This document shows positions 1-9,183 of a stretch of DNA of 64,000 bases, in pieces. Below the pieces are notes generated by a model. That model saw only the letters and a program-made list of their open reading frames with translations, did not search any database and was not told the origin of the DNA. The position numbers and the translations under genes were made by a program. Numbering within the stretch: position 1 is the first letter of the stretch; each line of letters begins with the position of its first letter. This DNA comes from Rhodothermales bacterium (GTDB taxonomy: Bacteria; Bacteroidota; Rhodothermia; Rhodothermales; JANQRZ01), in NCBI GenBank assembly GCA_039944855.1, contig JBDUXZ010000024.1:1-64000 (forward strand). The letters are read 5' to 3'.

Positions 1-76
1 CGGTGGCGTCGACGGTGAGGGCGAAGACGGAGCGCTTGTGGAGGTCGAGGCCGGTGTAGAGTGTCGTGGCAGACAT
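1..76 (-). CDS. IS110-family transposase, N-terminal fragment cut by window edge
   Basis: Reading the minus strand from the ATG at 74-76 gives 25 residues, MSATTLYTGLDLHKRSVFAL followed by TVDAT, which run off the window. The 'YxGLDLHKRS' start is the hallmark of IS110/IS116/IS902 transposases. Its Asp (residue 11) is the first acidic residue of their RuvC-like DEDD catalytic domain. These enzymes mediate insertion sequence recombination, guided in studied members by a bridge RNA encoded in a non-coding end of the element. Only the first 25 codons are visible, so intactness cannot be judged. The family call rests on this one motif but is distinctive. Confidence 0.75.
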   Translation of the reverse strand, partial: MSATTLYTGLDLHKRSVFALTVDAT

Positions 77-354
77 GGCAGCGGGCGGCTGATGAGAGGG
101 ACCTATCCATGAGGCGCTGTACCTTGTTGGAAAGATCCCGCGCTCGTAGGCCGACGCTAGGCTGTGCGGTTCTGCCCGTTACGGTCGCCGCGCCTACTTT
201 GTCACTGTTCCATCGCTTGTGCCACCCGGCGCGGCTGAAGCGAATCATGTTATCGCCTGAGGGGCAGCAGACAGGGCGGATTCCTTTGCCGTGATCGCCA
301 CGACAGCCGACGATGCGGTAAGTTCGGGCTCCCGTTCAACCCGCTTCCGCCGCC
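77..354 (-). other. Non-coding end of the IS110-like element; possible bridge RNA region
   Basis: This 278-base gap lies upstream of the transposase start and ahead of the gene starting at 355, and holds no convincing gene. It contains a perfect 8-bp inverted repeat (GCCGCGCC at 187-194, GGCGCGGC at 228-235) enclosing 33 bases. Bridge RNAs of IS110-group elements come from the non-coding end next to the transposase start and fold into stems with large internal loops. The position and the stem fit that idea, but the outer end of the element was not identified. The bridge RNA call is inference. Confidence 0.35.
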
Positions 355-3300
355 ATGCTCGCTCGTGCCCTCTGCCTCGGTCTGCTCGTCTCCTTCGCCT
401 TTCCCGCTGCTGCCCAGGATGAGGAGGAAGCGACGTGGGACGTGAACGCCGCCCACGGCCCGACGCGCTCCATCGAATTCACGACGACGGAGGGGACGTG
501 GATGAACCTCGACGTGCACCCCGACGGCACCGAGATCGTGTTCGACCTCCTCGGCGACCTCTACCTGCTCCCGATCGACGGCGGGACGGCGCGGCGGATT
601 ACGAGCGGCCCGGCGTTCGACATCCAACCCCGCTTCTCGCCGGACGGGACGGAGATCGCGTTCACCAGCGACCGCGCGGGCGGCGACAACCTCTGGGTCG
701 CGGACCGCGACGGCGAGAACCCGCGGCAGGTGACGGAGGAGGACTTCCGCCTCGTCAACGGCCCGGCGTGGACGCCGGACGGCTCTTACCTCCTCGGCCG
801 CAAGCACTTCACGAGCACGCGCTCGCTCGGTGCGGGCGAGGTGTGGATGTACCACACGGCGGGCGGCGCGGGGCTGGGACTCACCGAGCGCCGGAACGAC
901 CAGCAAGACCAGGGCAACGAGGTCGCCGTCTCGCCCGACGGCCGCTACGTCTACTTCTCCGAGGACGCCACGGGCGGCTCGTTCTTCGAGTACAACAAGG
1001 ACCCCAACGCCGGGATCTATCGCATCCGCCGGCTCGACCGCGAGACGGGCGACATCGAAACGGTCGTCGGTGGGCCGGGCGGCGCGGCGCGGCCGACGCC
1101 GAGCCCGGACGGGCGGCACCTCGCGTTCGTCCGCCGCGTGCGCGACGAGGAGGTGCTCTTCCTCTACGATTTCGAGACCGGCGCGGAGATGCCGCTCTTC
1201 GACGGCCTCTCGCTCGATCAGCAGGAGACGTGGGCGATCTTTGGTGTCTACCCGGCCTTCGACTGGACGCCCGACGGCGAGCATCTCGTGTTCTGGGCGC
1301 ACGGCGGGCTCCACCGGATCGACGTAGCTAGCAAGACGGTGACGCCGATCCCGTTCTCCGCTGAGGTCGAGTTGACGACGACGGAGCCAGTGACGGGGGA
1401 CTACGAGGTCGCGCCCGAGCGCTTTCGCGTCCGCATGCTCCGCGACGCGGCGACCGCGCCCGACGGCCGGACCTTCGCCTTCCATGCCGTCGGCGATCTG
1501 TGGACAGCGGCCGGGGTGAGCGCTGAGCCGCAGCGCCTCGCGACGAGTGATGCGTTCGCCTACGACCCCGCGTTTTCGCCGGACGGCCGACGGCTCGTCT
1601 ACACGACGTGGAGCGACGACACGTACGGGCACATCGAAGTGCGCGAGCTCGACTCGGGCGCGACGCGGCGGCTGACCGAGCGGCCCGGCCACTACGCCAC
1701 GCCGCGCTTCTCGCCCGACGGCCAGCGGATCGTGTTCGCCCGCGAGACCGGTAACGGCCTGCGCGGCGCGCTCTACGGCGTCGACGACGGTCTCTACTGG
1801 ATCGACGCCGACGGCGGGCCGATGACGCTCGTCGCGGACGACGGCCGCGAGCCGCGCTTCTCCGCCGATGGCGAGCGCGTCTATTTCCTCAGCGGCGGCG
1901 GGCTCGAGAAGGAATACAAAAGCGTCCGCCTCGACGGCGGCGACGAGCGCACGCACTTCACGCTGAAATACCCGACCGACGTCGTGCCGAGCCCGGACGG
2001 CGAGTGGGTCGCGTTCACCGAGGCGTTCAACGTCTACGTCGCCCCGTTCCCCAAGACCGGCGGCGCGGTCGAACTCAACAAAGACACGAAGTCGATCCCC
2101 GTCACGCGCCTCAGCCGCGACGCCGGGACCGACCTCCACTGGGTCGGGAATGACCGCGTGCGCTGGCTCATCGGGCCGGAGGTCTACACCCGCTCGCTCG
2201 ACGACGCCTTCGCCTTCCGCTCCGACGCGCCGGACGATCTGCCCGAGCCCGACTCGGTCGGCGCCGCCATCGAGTTGATGATGCCGTTCGACGCGCCGAG
2301 CGGGACGGTGGCGTTCGTCGGTGCGCGCATCATCACTGTCGATGGCGACGCAGTGATCGAGGACGGGACGATCGTCGTCGACGGCAACCGGATCGCGTCG
2401 GTCGGGTCGAGGGCGGACGTGGACGTGCCGGCAGGGGCGACGGTAATCGACGCCGCCGGCCACACGATTATGCCGGGGCTCGTGGACGTGCACGCGCACT
2501 CCGGGCATTTCTACGACGGCGCGCTCCCCGAGGCGAACTGGACCTATTACGCGAACCTCGCTTACGGCGTCACGACGATGCACGACCCGTCGGCGACGAC
2601 GGAGACCGTCTTCAGCCTCGCCGAACTCGTCAAGGCAGGCGAGGTCGTCGGCCCCCGCGTGTACTCGACGGGGACGATCCTCTACGGCGCCGACGGCGAC
2701 TTCCGCGCCACCGTCAACTCGCTGGACGACGCGCGCAGCCACCTCCGGCGGATGAAGGCGGTCGGGGCGCACTCGGTGAAGAGCTACAACCAGCCACGCC
2801 GCGACCAGCGCCAGCAAGTCCTGAAGGCCGCGCGTGAGCTAAACATGCTCGTCGTGCCCGAGGGCGGCTCGACGTTTCACCACAACCTCAACCAGATCGT
2901 CGACGGGCACACCGGGATCGAGCACGCGATGCCCGTCGCGCCGCTCTACGACGACGTGCTGACGCTGTGGGGCGAGAGCGGCGTGGCGTACACGCCCACG
3001 CTCGTCGTCGGCTACGGCGGGCTGTGGGGCGAGAACTACTGGTACGCGACCGAGAACGTGTGGGAGGACGAGCGCCTGCTCACGTTCACCCCGCGCGGCC
3101 TCGTCGACGCCCGCTCGCGCCGCCGCACGCTCGTCCCCGACAGCGAGTACTGGCACCAGACGCTCGCCGCCTCCGCGAAGGACTTGAGTGATCGAGGCGT
3201 CGGGGTCAATCTCGGCGCGCACGGGCAGATGCAGGGCGTCGCGGCGCACTGGGAGCTGTGGATGTTCGGGCAGGGCGGGATGACGCCGCTCGAAGCGATC

Positions 3301-3606
3301 CGCGCCGCCACGCTCAACGGCGCGCGCTACGTCGGGCTCGACGGCGACATCGGCTCCATCGAAGCGGGCAAGCTCGCCGACTTCGTCGTCCTCACCGCGA
3401 ACCCCCTGGATGACCTCCGCCACACGCGCGACATTCACTACACCGTCGCCAACGGCCGGGTCTACGACGCCGCAACGATGGACCAGGTGTGGCCCGTCGC
3501 CGCGCCGCGCCCGCCGCTGTGGTTCGAGCGCGAGGGCGCGAGCGATGCCTCTGTCTGGCGCGACGGCGAGGTGCGCGCCTTCGGCTGCTCCTGCGGCACG
3601 CACTGA
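355..3606 (+). CDS. Secreted amidohydrolase fused to TolB/PD40-type beta-propeller
   Basis: The 1083-aa protein starts with a signal peptide (MLARALCLGLLVSFAFPAAA, then Q). Residues about 45-640 carry repeated 'SPDG..IAF.S.R.G..NLW' and 'DG..L.Y' motifs of WD40-like TolB/PD40 propeller blades. Residues about 660-1060 form an amidohydrolase domain with the entry motif 'GLVDVHAHSGHF' (metal-binding HxH), 'EHAMP', and a C-terminal 'LNGARYVGLDGDIGSIEAGK' block that closes the composite beta-sandwich. It probably hydrolyses a C-N bond of a small or peptide substrate in the periplasm or outside the cell; the substrate is unknown. This propeller-amidohydrolase architecture is known in several bacterial phyla. 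It ends just before a palindromic repeat and a convergent gene. Confidence 0.88.
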   Translation: MLARALCLGLLVSFAFPAAAQDEEEATWDVNAAHGPTRSIEFTTTEGTWMNLDVHPDGTEIVFDLLGDLYLLPIDGGTARRITSGPAFDIQPRFSPDGTEIAFTSDRAGGDNLWVADRDGENPRQVTEEDFRLVNGPAWTPDGSYLLGRKHFTSTRSLGAGEVWMYHTAGGAGLGLTERRNDQQDQGNEVAVSPDGRYVYFSEDATGGSFFEYNKDPNAGIYRIRRLDRETGDIETVVGGPGGAARPTPSPDGRHLAFVRRVRDEEVLFLYDFETGAEMPLFDGLSLDQQETWAIFGVYPAFDWTPDGEHLVFWAHGGLHRIDVASKTVTPIPFSAEVELTTTEPVTGDYEVAPERFRVRMLRDAATAPDGRTFAFHAVGDLWTAAGVSAEPQRLATSDAFAYDPAFSPDGRRLVYTTWSDDTYGHIEVRELDSGATRRLTERPGHYATPRFSPDGQRIVFARETGNGLRGALYGVDDGLYWIDADGGPMTLVADDGREPRFSADGERVYFLSGGGLEKEYKSVRLDGGDERTHFTLKYPTDVVPSPDGEWVAFTEAFNVYVAPFPKTGGAVELNKDTKSIPVTRLSRDAGTDLHWVGNDRVRWLIGPEVYTRSLDDAFAFRSDAPDDLPEPDSVGAAIELMMPFDAPSGTVAFVGARIITVDGDAVIEDGTIVVDGNRIASVGSRADVDVPAGATVIDAAGHTIMPGLVDVHAHSGHFYDGALPEANWTYYANLAYGVTTMHDPSATTETVFSLAELVKAGEVVGPRVYSTGTILYGADGDFRATVNSLDDARSHLRRMKAVGAHSVKSYNQPRRDQRQQVLKAARELNMLVVPEGGSTFHHNLNQIVDGHTGIEHAMPVAPLYDDVLTLWGESGVAYTPTLVVGYGGLWGENYWYATENVWEDERLLTFTPRGLVDARSRRRTLVPDSEYWHQTLAASAKDLSDRGVGVNLGAHGQMQGVAAHWELWMFGQGGMTPLEAIRAATLNGARYVGLDGDIGSIEAGKLADFVVLTANPLDDLRHTRDIHYTVANGRVYDAATMDQVWPVAAPRPPLWFEREGASDASVWRDGEVRAFGCSCGTH

Positions 3607-3626
3607 CGCTGACAAACCCCCTTCAC

Positions 3627-3720
3627 TTGTCATTGCGAGCGACTGAAAGGAGCGCGGCAATCTCCCGATTCCAGCAGCCTGAAGGAGATTGCCGCGTCGC
3701 TGCGCTCCTCGCAATGACAA
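3627..3720. repeat. Intergenic palindromic repeat, TCATTGCGAG family, copy 1
   Basis: The ends TTGTCATTGCGAG (3627-3639) and CTCGCAATGACAA (3708-3720) are perfect inverted repeats. The arms continue inward through GGCAATCTCC and GGAGATTGCC around a short central loop. The left arm carries a 'GACTGAAAGGAGCG' module and the right arm a 'GCAGCGACG' module (read as reverse complement). It lies between convergent genes, where its transcript would fold into a long hairpin that could also end transcription from both sides. Confidence 0.9.
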
Positions 3721-3762
3721 GCGGGGGTGTTAGGGGACGACCATGCGCTTCGGCATGAGCGC

Positions 3763-5322
3763 TCACCGGCCGACCATCTGCACGATCGCATCGGCGCAGC
3801 GCTCGCCGTCCATCGCCGCCGATGCGATGCCCCCAGCGTAGCCCGCGCCCTCGCCGCATGGGAAGAGCCCCGGCACGCCCACATGCTGGAGCGTCTGCGG
3901 GTCGCGCGGGATGCGGACGGGCGACGACGTGCGCGACTCCGGCGCGTGTACGACGGCCTCGTTCGTCAGGTAGCCACGCATCGAGCGGTCGAACTGCCGG
4001 AAGCCCTGCACGAGCGCCGCGTGGATGAAGTCCGGCAGCACCTCCCCCAGCTCCACCGACGCGATACCGGGCGCGTACGAGGTGTTCGGCAGGTCGGCCG
4101 AGACGCGGCCCTCCACGAAATCGACGAGGCGTTGCGCGGGGGCCACCTGCGTGCGACCCCCGGCCTCCCAGGCTCGGCGCTCTACGGCCTGCTGGAACGC
4201 CATCGCCGCGAGCGGGCCGTGCTCCGCGAAGGGCGCGAAGTCGGCCTCGCGTAGCTCGACGACGATGCCCGAGTTGGCCGTGGCGCGGGCGCGTCGGGAG
4301 GACGACCAGCCGTTCGTGACGACCTCGCCGGGGCGCGTGGCGCAGGGCGCGATCACGCCGCCGGGGCACATGCAGAATGAGTACACGCCGCGCCCGTCCA
4401 CCTGCTTCGACACCGCGTAGGGCGACGGCGGCAGGTACGGCCCCCGCTCGGGGCAATCGTACTGAATCGCGTCGATGAGCGCCTGCGGATGCTCGACGCG
4501 CACGCCGATTGCGAGGGGTTTCAGATCAATTGCGATGCCGCGCCGGTGGAGGAGCTCGAAGATGTCGCGCGCCGAGTGGCCCGTGGCAAGAAGGGCGGCG
4601 CGGGCCCGGTGCACTGTCCCGTCGAGCGTGCGAACGCCGGCGAACGCCCCGCCCTCCAGCACGAAGTCGTCCACGCGCGTGTCGAACAAGACCTCGCCGC
4701 CGTGGTGGCGGATGCACTCGCGCATCGCCGCGATGATGGGCGGCAGCTTGTTGGTCCCGATGTGGGGGTGGGCCTCGACGAGGATCTCGTCCGTCGCGCC
4801 GAAGGCAACGAGCAGTTCGAGCACGCGCAGCACGTTGCCCCGCTTCTTGGACCGGGTGTAGAGCTTGCCGTCGGAGTACGTGCCGGCCCCGCCTTCGCCG
4901 AAGCAGTAGTTTGAGTCCTCGTTGACCTCGTGGCGCGTGTTGATCCCTTTGAGGTCCGCGATGCGCGCGCGCACGTCCTTCCCCCGCTCCAGCACGATCG
5001 GCCGCAGGCCCCGCTCGATGAGGCGCAGCGCGGCGAACAGGCCGGCCGGCCCCGCCCCGATCACCAGCACCTCCTCGGCGTCGCGCACGTTGGGGTAGTC
5101 CGGGAGCGCGGGCGGCGACGGGGCGTACGGCTCGTCGGTGTACACGTCCACGGTGAGGTTAACGTAGATCGTGCGCTGTCGCGCGTCGATGGAGCGGCGC
5201 ACGGGGACGACGTGGCGCACGTCGGCGGGCGCCACGCCGAGCGTGCGGGCGACGTGCTCGGCGAGCGCGACGGGCTCGCCGGCTACTTCGGGAAGGACGC
5301 GTAGCTGGAGGGAATGAGGCAT
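3763..5322 (-). CDS. FAD-dependent dehydrogenase, COG2509 family
   Basis: The 519-aa protein from the ATG at 5322 (MPHSLQLRVLPE) has an N-terminal ferredoxin-like segment, then a dinucleotide-binding motif 'VLVIGAGPAGLFAALRLIER' at about residues 105-125. It also has the family blocks 'CFGEGGAGTYSDGKLYTRSK', 'CMCPGGVIAP' and a C-terminal FAD-binding 'PCGEGAGYAGGI.SAAMDG'. These mark the uncharacterised BFD/FAD dehydrogenase family (COG2509), cytoplasmic flavoproteins of unknown substrate. An open frame extends 52 codons upstream to 5478, but that part reads through a palindromic repeat and is not conserved-looking, so the internal ATG is preferred. Confidence 0.88.
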   Translation of the reverse strand: MPHSLQLRVLPEVAGEPVALAEHVARTLGVAPADVRHVVPVRRSIDARQRTIYVNLTVDVYTDEPYAPSPPALPDYPNVRDAEEVLVIGAGPAGLFAALRLIERGLRPIVLERGKDVRARIADLKGINTRHEVNEDSNYCFGEGGAGTYSDGKLYTRSKKRGNVLRVLELLVAFGATDEILVEAHPHIGTNKLPPIIAAMRECIRHHGGEVLFDTRVDDFVLEGGAFAGVRTLDGTVHRARAALLATGHSARDIFELLHRRGIAIDLKPLAIGVRVEHPQALIDAIQYDCPERGPYLPPSPYAVSKQVDGRGVYSFCMCPGGVIAPCATRPGEVVTNGWSSSRRARATANSGIVVELREADFAPFAEHGPLAAMAFQQAVERRAWEAGGRTQVAPAQRLVDFVEGRVSADLPNTSYAPGIASVELGEVLPDFIHAALVQGFRQFDRSMRGYLTNEAVVHAPESRTSSPVRIPRDPQTLQHVGVPGLFPCGEGAGYAGGIASAAMDGERCADAIVQMVGR

Positions 5323-5472
5323 GGGCTGGAGGCTGCTGGGGCGGGCTCGGTGCAACGCACGGGCCGACCTCGGCGTGCCCCAAGCTCCGCGATACAACGG
5401 ATTCTTCTCCCTCGCAACGGCAGCGCGGATCGGTTCGGGGCACGTCCGAGGTGCGCACGAATCACCCTTACA

Positions 5473-5602
5473 TGTCATTGCGAGGAGCGAAGCGACGCGG
5501 CAATCTCCTCCATATCAGCAGACCGAAGGAGATTGGCTCCGCCGAACCCTTCGGTATTGCCACGTCGCTACGGGACAAGTCCCTGCGCTCCTCACAATGA
5601 CA
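5473..5602. repeat. Intergenic palindromic repeat, TCATTGCGAG family, copy 2
   Basis: The left arm starts GTCATTGCGAGGAGCGAAG and reaches GGCAATCTCC. The right arm ends CTGCGCTCCTCACAATGACA. The right arm contains, in reverse complement, the same 'GGGACT.GTCCCGTAGCGACG' insert found in the left arm of the copy at 59471. The outer arm has one mismatch (CTCACAATGAC). It occupies most of the gap between the FAD dehydrogenase start (5322) and the sppA stop (5624), both on the minus strand. Confidence 0.88.
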
Positions 5603-5623
5603 GGGCTAATGGGTATGAGACGC

Positions 5624-7414
5624 TCAGCGTACCTGCACGTCGGAGAGGAGGCGGGCTTGCGGGGTGGCGTGGAGCGTGGCCGCCTCACGGAGAAGCGTGA
5701 CCTGCTGGCGGAACGCCCGCTCGTGCAGCGTCTCCCGACGCGCCTGCACGGTGCCGAGTGCGGCCTGCACGAACGCGCCGTCCGTGAGTAGTTCGAAAAA
5801 CCCTTTCTCTTCGGGCAGCACACGGAGGCCGTAGTCGGTGTCGAGCCCGGCCATCGCGGCGGCGACAGTGAGCGCGCCGTCGAGGTCGGCGAGGCCGTCG
5901 ATGAGGCCGAGTTGGAGGGCGCGGGCGCCGGTGTAGACGCGGCCCCCGGCGAGCGCGCGGACGGAGTCGGGCGAGAGCCCGCGCCCGCTCGCGACGCGGT
6001 CCACGAAAGCGGTGTAGACCTCCTCCGTCGTCCGTTCGAGGATTGCCCGCTCCTGCGGCCCGAGCGGCTGGCCGAGCGCGCCGAGGTCGGCGGCGGGGCC
6101 GGTCTGCACGGCGTCGAACGTGACGCCGAGCTTGTCGTTGAGGAGCTCCGTCGCGTCGAAGAGGACGGAGATCACGCCGATCGAGCCCGTGATCGTGTTC
6201 GGGTCGGCGAGGATCGTGTCGGCGGCGGCGGCGAGGTAGTACCCGCCCGAGGCCGCGACGCCGCCCATCGAGACGACGACGGGGACGTGCCGCCGCGCTT
6301 CGCGGACGGCGTGCCACATCGCGTCCGACGCCGTCGCCGCTCCGCCCGGCGAGTCGACGCGGACGACAATTGCGCGGACGGTCTCGTCGCGGACGGCCTC
6401 GCGGAGGGCGTCGGCGAAGGTGTCGGCCCCGAGGATCGCGCCGCTGCCGGTGTCGGGCGTGCTCTCGCCCGGCATGATTTGCCCGACGGCGTAGACGAGC
6501 GCGATCCGCTCGCTCGCATCGCCGAGCGCGAGTCCGGCTTCGGAGGGCGTGACGGCGGCATAGTCCTCGAACGCGACGGTGCGGAGTTCGTCATCGGCGT
6601 CTTGATCGGTGTACGCGCGGAGTCCGTCGCGCACCGCTTCTTCGTAGCGGAGGCCGTCTACGAGCCCGGCAGCGAGCGCGGCCCTGGCGTCGTAGAGCCC
6701 GCCGGCTTCGACGATCCGGTCGAGGTCGGCGAGGGTGACGGGGCGCGAGGCGGCGATGGCGGTGCGGAACGTCGTGCTCACGCCGTCGACGAGGTCCTGG
6801 TATTGCTCGCGGTTCTCGGGCGAGAATTGGCGGTTCGTAAACGTCTCGGCGGCGCTCTTGTACGACCCGGCGCGGATCACCTCGGGCTCCACACCGAGCT
6901 TGTCGAGCGCGCCGGCGAAGAACGGGACGGTGAGGTAGAAGCCGTTGAGTTCGAACGTCGCCTCGGGCGGGGTGAAGACGGAGTCGGCAGCCGAGGCGAG
7001 GTAGTAGGCGGCCTCGCTGAAGCCGTTCGACCCGCTGGAAGCGATCAGTGGCTTCCCGCTCGCGCGGTACGTGTCGAGTGCGCCGCGAATCTCCGATAGC
7101 ACGGCCCACGACGCGCTGACGCCCTCGGGCCGGAGCCACACGACCTCGATCCGGTCGTCGGCCGCCGCTTTGCGGAGGGCTTCGGTCACGTCGCGCAGCG
7201 TCAGCCCTTCCTGCCCGATGAGGGCCCCGACGGGGTCGAGCGGGGCGATCTCGGGGATGAATCCGCCGAGGTCGAGGTCGAGGACGGAGTCGCTCGCGAC
7301 GGGCGGCGTGGCCTCGCCGCCGACGAGCGCGGCGGTGACGAGCAGGAACAGGAAGAAGAGCGCCGCGAGCGTGCCGAAGAACGCGGCAGTGAGGTACAGC
7401 AGAAAACGCTTCAT
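5624..7414 (-). CDS. sppA: Signal peptide peptidase SppA, 67-kDa type
   Basis: The 596-aa protein has an N-terminal membrane anchor (about residues 3-32) followed by two ClpP-fold S49 repeats, as in the long SppA form. The catalytic pair is present: Lys186 in 'RAGSYKSAAETFTNRQ' of the first repeat and Ser389 in 'GGVAASGGYYLAAAAD' of the second. The enzyme cleaves remnant signal peptides in the inner membrane with its active site facing the periplasm. The length matches E. coli SppA. The start at 7414 (MKRFLLYLTA) places the anchor correctly. Confidence 0.93.
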   Translation of the reverse strand: MKRFLLYLTAAFFGTLAALFFLFLLVTAALVGGEATPPVASDSVLDLDLGGFIPEIAPLDPVGALIGQEGLTLRDVTEALRKAAADDRIEVVWLRPEGVSASWAVLSEIRGALDTYRASGKPLIASSGSNGFSEAAYYLASAADSVFTPPEATFELNGFYLTVPFFAGALDKLGVEPEVIRAGSYKSAAETFTNRQFSPENREQYQDLVDGVSTTFRTAIAASRPVTLADLDRIVEAGGLYDARAALAAGLVDGLRYEEAVRDGLRAYTDQDADDELRTVAFEDYAAVTPSEAGLALGDASERIALVYAVGQIMPGESTPDTGSGAILGADTFADALREAVRDETVRAIVVRVDSPGGAATASDAMWHAVREARRHVPVVVSMGGVAASGGYYLAAAADTILADPNTITGSIGVISVLFDATELLNDKLGVTFDAVQTGPAADLGALGQPLGPQERAILERTTEEVYTAFVDRVASGRGLSPDSVRALAGGRVYTGARALQLGLIDGLADLDGALTVAAAMAGLDTDYGLRVLPEEKGFFELLTDGAFVQAALGTVQARRETLHERAFRQQVTLLREAATLHATPQARLLSDVQVR

Positions 7415-7518
7415 GAACGGGGTGATAGCGAGAAGGAGGGCGGGAAGCTACGCGCGTCCGATATTGCCGGGGCGGCGAACGCGCGGTTCGCCGGTTTCTA
7501 CCCGCTCCGTAGCGCCTC

Positions 7519-7971
7519 ATGCCGAACGTCGAGATCCCGTACTGGCACCCGGTCATCGTGCACTTCCCGATTGCCCTGCTCATCTTTGGGGCGGGCATGG
7601 CGGCGGTGTACGCCGTCGTCGGGCGGGCGTTCTGGCGCGGCGTGACGCTCCTCGCGTTCGCGGCCGGCACGCTCGGCGCGTGGGCGGCCGTGTGGACGGG
7701 CGAGGCGATCTACGAGGGGGTCGAGGGAACGCCCATCGTGGAAGCCCTCGTGGAAACGCACGAGGAGTTCGGCGAGTGGGCGCTGTGGCTGGGCGTCGCG
7801 ACGACACTCGTGCTCGTCGGCGTCACGGTGTGGGCGCGGCACACGAAGCGCGACGCGGCAGACCCGGTGGCGGTGCGGCTCATCGTGCTCGCGCTCGCGC
7901 TCGCGGCGGCGGGGCTCGTCGCGCGTGCAGGGCACCTCGGCGGGACGATGGTGTGGGGCGTCGCCGGTTGA
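7519..7971 (+). CDS. DUF2231 family four-helix membrane protein
   Basis: The 150-aa protein begins 'MPNVEIPYWHPVIVHFPIAL', the diagnostic start of DUF2231 proteins, in which the two conserved His sit at the first membrane helix. Four hydrophobic segments follow (about residues 15-38, 42-62, 88-108, 124-145). A role in haem or redox chemistry at the membrane has been suggested for the family, but the function is not established. It is divergent from sppA across about 100 bases and 120 bases upstream of hrcA. Confidence 0.8.
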   Translation: MPNVEIPYWHPVIVHFPIALLIFGAGMAAVYAVVGRAFWRGVTLLAFAAGTLGAWAAVWTGEAIYEGVEGTPIVEALVETHEEFGEWALWLGVATTLVLVGVTVWARHTKRDAADPVAVRLIVLALALAAAGLVARAGHLGGTMVWGVAG

Positions 7972-8091
7972 GACGCCCTGCCAGCGGCCGGCGCTCCATA
8001 AAAAACACACTCACGCCCCTGAACACACCGAACGGAGCCCGGTATCAGTGGGGCTTACCCCGACCGACTGAGTGGTAGCTTTCGACCCGTC

Positions 8092-9183
8092 ATGGCAGAA
8101 CCCGAATCCCAGCAGACAACGTCCGATGAGCGCCCGCGCTTGAACGAGCGCGAGGCCATCATCCTGCGCTCCGTCGTCACGCGGTTTATCCAGACGGCGG
8201 CGCCCGTCGGTTCGAAAGTGCTGGCGGAGCAGGGGATCGTGGACCTCTCGTCGGCGTCGATCCGCAACACGCTGAGCGCGCTCGAGTCGCACGGCTACCT
8301 CGACCACCCGCACACCTCGGCGGGCCGGATCCCGACGGACCTCGGCTACCGGGCGTACGTGGACGATCTGACGGACCTGCCGGGCGTATCGCCGGCCGAG
8401 CAGCTCCTCCTCCGCACCGGGCTGCAACAGCTCTACGGCGACGTCGAATCGCTGATGCGCGAGGCGTCGCGCCTGCTCGGGCAGTTCACGAACCTCCTCG
8501 GCGTCGTCCTCAGCCCGCGCCTCGCGACGGGCGTGTTGGAACGGCTCGACGTGGTGCGGCTGTCGTCGTCGCGGCTGATGTTCGTCGTCTCCGTGCGCGG
8601 CGGCCTCGTCAAGACGATCGTGGCCGAGCTCGACGCCGAGATGCAGCGGACGGACCTCGACCGCGTGGTGTCGGCGATGAACGAGCGGCTGGTCGGGCTG
8701 ACGCTCGAAGAGATCCGGCAGACGGCCGTCGAGCGGATGCGCGACCTCGACGCGGGCGACGGCACCGGCGTCGTGCGCCTCGTGCTGCACCAAGCCGCGG
8801 CGCTCTTCGCCGACCTCCCCGAGGAGCGGCAGGCGGAGCTCGGCGGCGCGCAGCAGATCGTGACGCAGCCGGAGTTCCAGGAGCCCGGCGAAGTCCGCAG
8901 CGTGATCGAGCTGATGGAGAACCACGACGTCGTCGTCCACCTGCTGGAAGCGGGCGTGCAGCAGCCCACGTCGGCAGGCCGTGCCGTCGTCCTCATCGGC
9001 CACGAGAGCGACGACGCGAACCGCTTCGGCGGCAAGTACTCCGTCGTGAAGGCGCAGTACCGCTTCGGCGACACGACGGGCTCGCTCGGGGTGATCGGTC
9101 CGAAACGGATGGACTACGCCTACGTTATCACCCTCGTCGAATACCTCGCGGGCTTGCTGAGCGGCGCCACGTCCGAGGCGTGA
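8092..9183 (+). CDS. hrcA: Heat-inducible transcription repressor HrcA
   Basis: The 363-aa protein carries the HrcA winged-helix signature 'SSASIRNTLSALESHGYLDH' followed by 'PHTSAGRIPTDLGYRAYVD' (about residues 57-95), and a C-terminal GAF-like and dimerisation region ending 'GVIGPKRMDYAYVITLVEYL'. HrcA represses chaperone operons by binding CIRCE inverted repeats and depends on GroEL for activity. It is the first gene of a probable hrcA-grpE-dnaJ operon. I could not find a CIRCE element (TTAGCACTC-N9-GAGTGCTAA) in the 120 bases upstream, so autoregulation is not visible here. Confidence 0.96.
   Translation: MAEPESQQTTSDERPRLNEREAIILRSVVTRFIQTAAPVGSKVLAEQGIVDLSSASIRNTLSALESHGYLDHPHTSAGRIPTDLGYRAYVDDLTDLPGVSPAEQLLLRTGLQQLYGDVESLMREASRLLGQFTNLLGVVLSPRLATGVLERLDVVRLSSSRLMFVVSVRGGLVKTIVAELDAEMQRTDLDRVVSAMNERLVGLTLEEIRQTAVERMRDLDAGDGTGVVRLVLHQAAALFADLPEERQAELGGAQQIVTQPEFQEPGEVRSVIELMENHDVVVHLLEAGVQQPTSAGRAVVLIGHESDDANRFGGKYSVVKAQYRFGDTTGSLGVIGPKRMDYAYVITLVEYLAGLLSGATSEA

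Noticed and set aside
250-2817. 855-codon open frame antisense to the amidohydrolase gene
   Set aside because: It is rich in Arg, Val, Glu and Ala with no domains, and mirrors the codons of the recognised gene; such frames are expected in very GC-rich DNA.
5323-5478. Longer N-terminus for the FAD dehydrogenase
   Set aside because: The 52 extra codons read through a palindromic repeat (typical 'CEERSDAAI'-like repeat translation in neighbouring frames) and add no conserved sequence.
7972-8091. CIRCE operator upstream of hrcA
   Set aside because: No TTAGCACTC-N9-GAGTGCTAA match, not even with several mismatches; the short GGGG-CTTA-CCCC hairpin there is too small to count.
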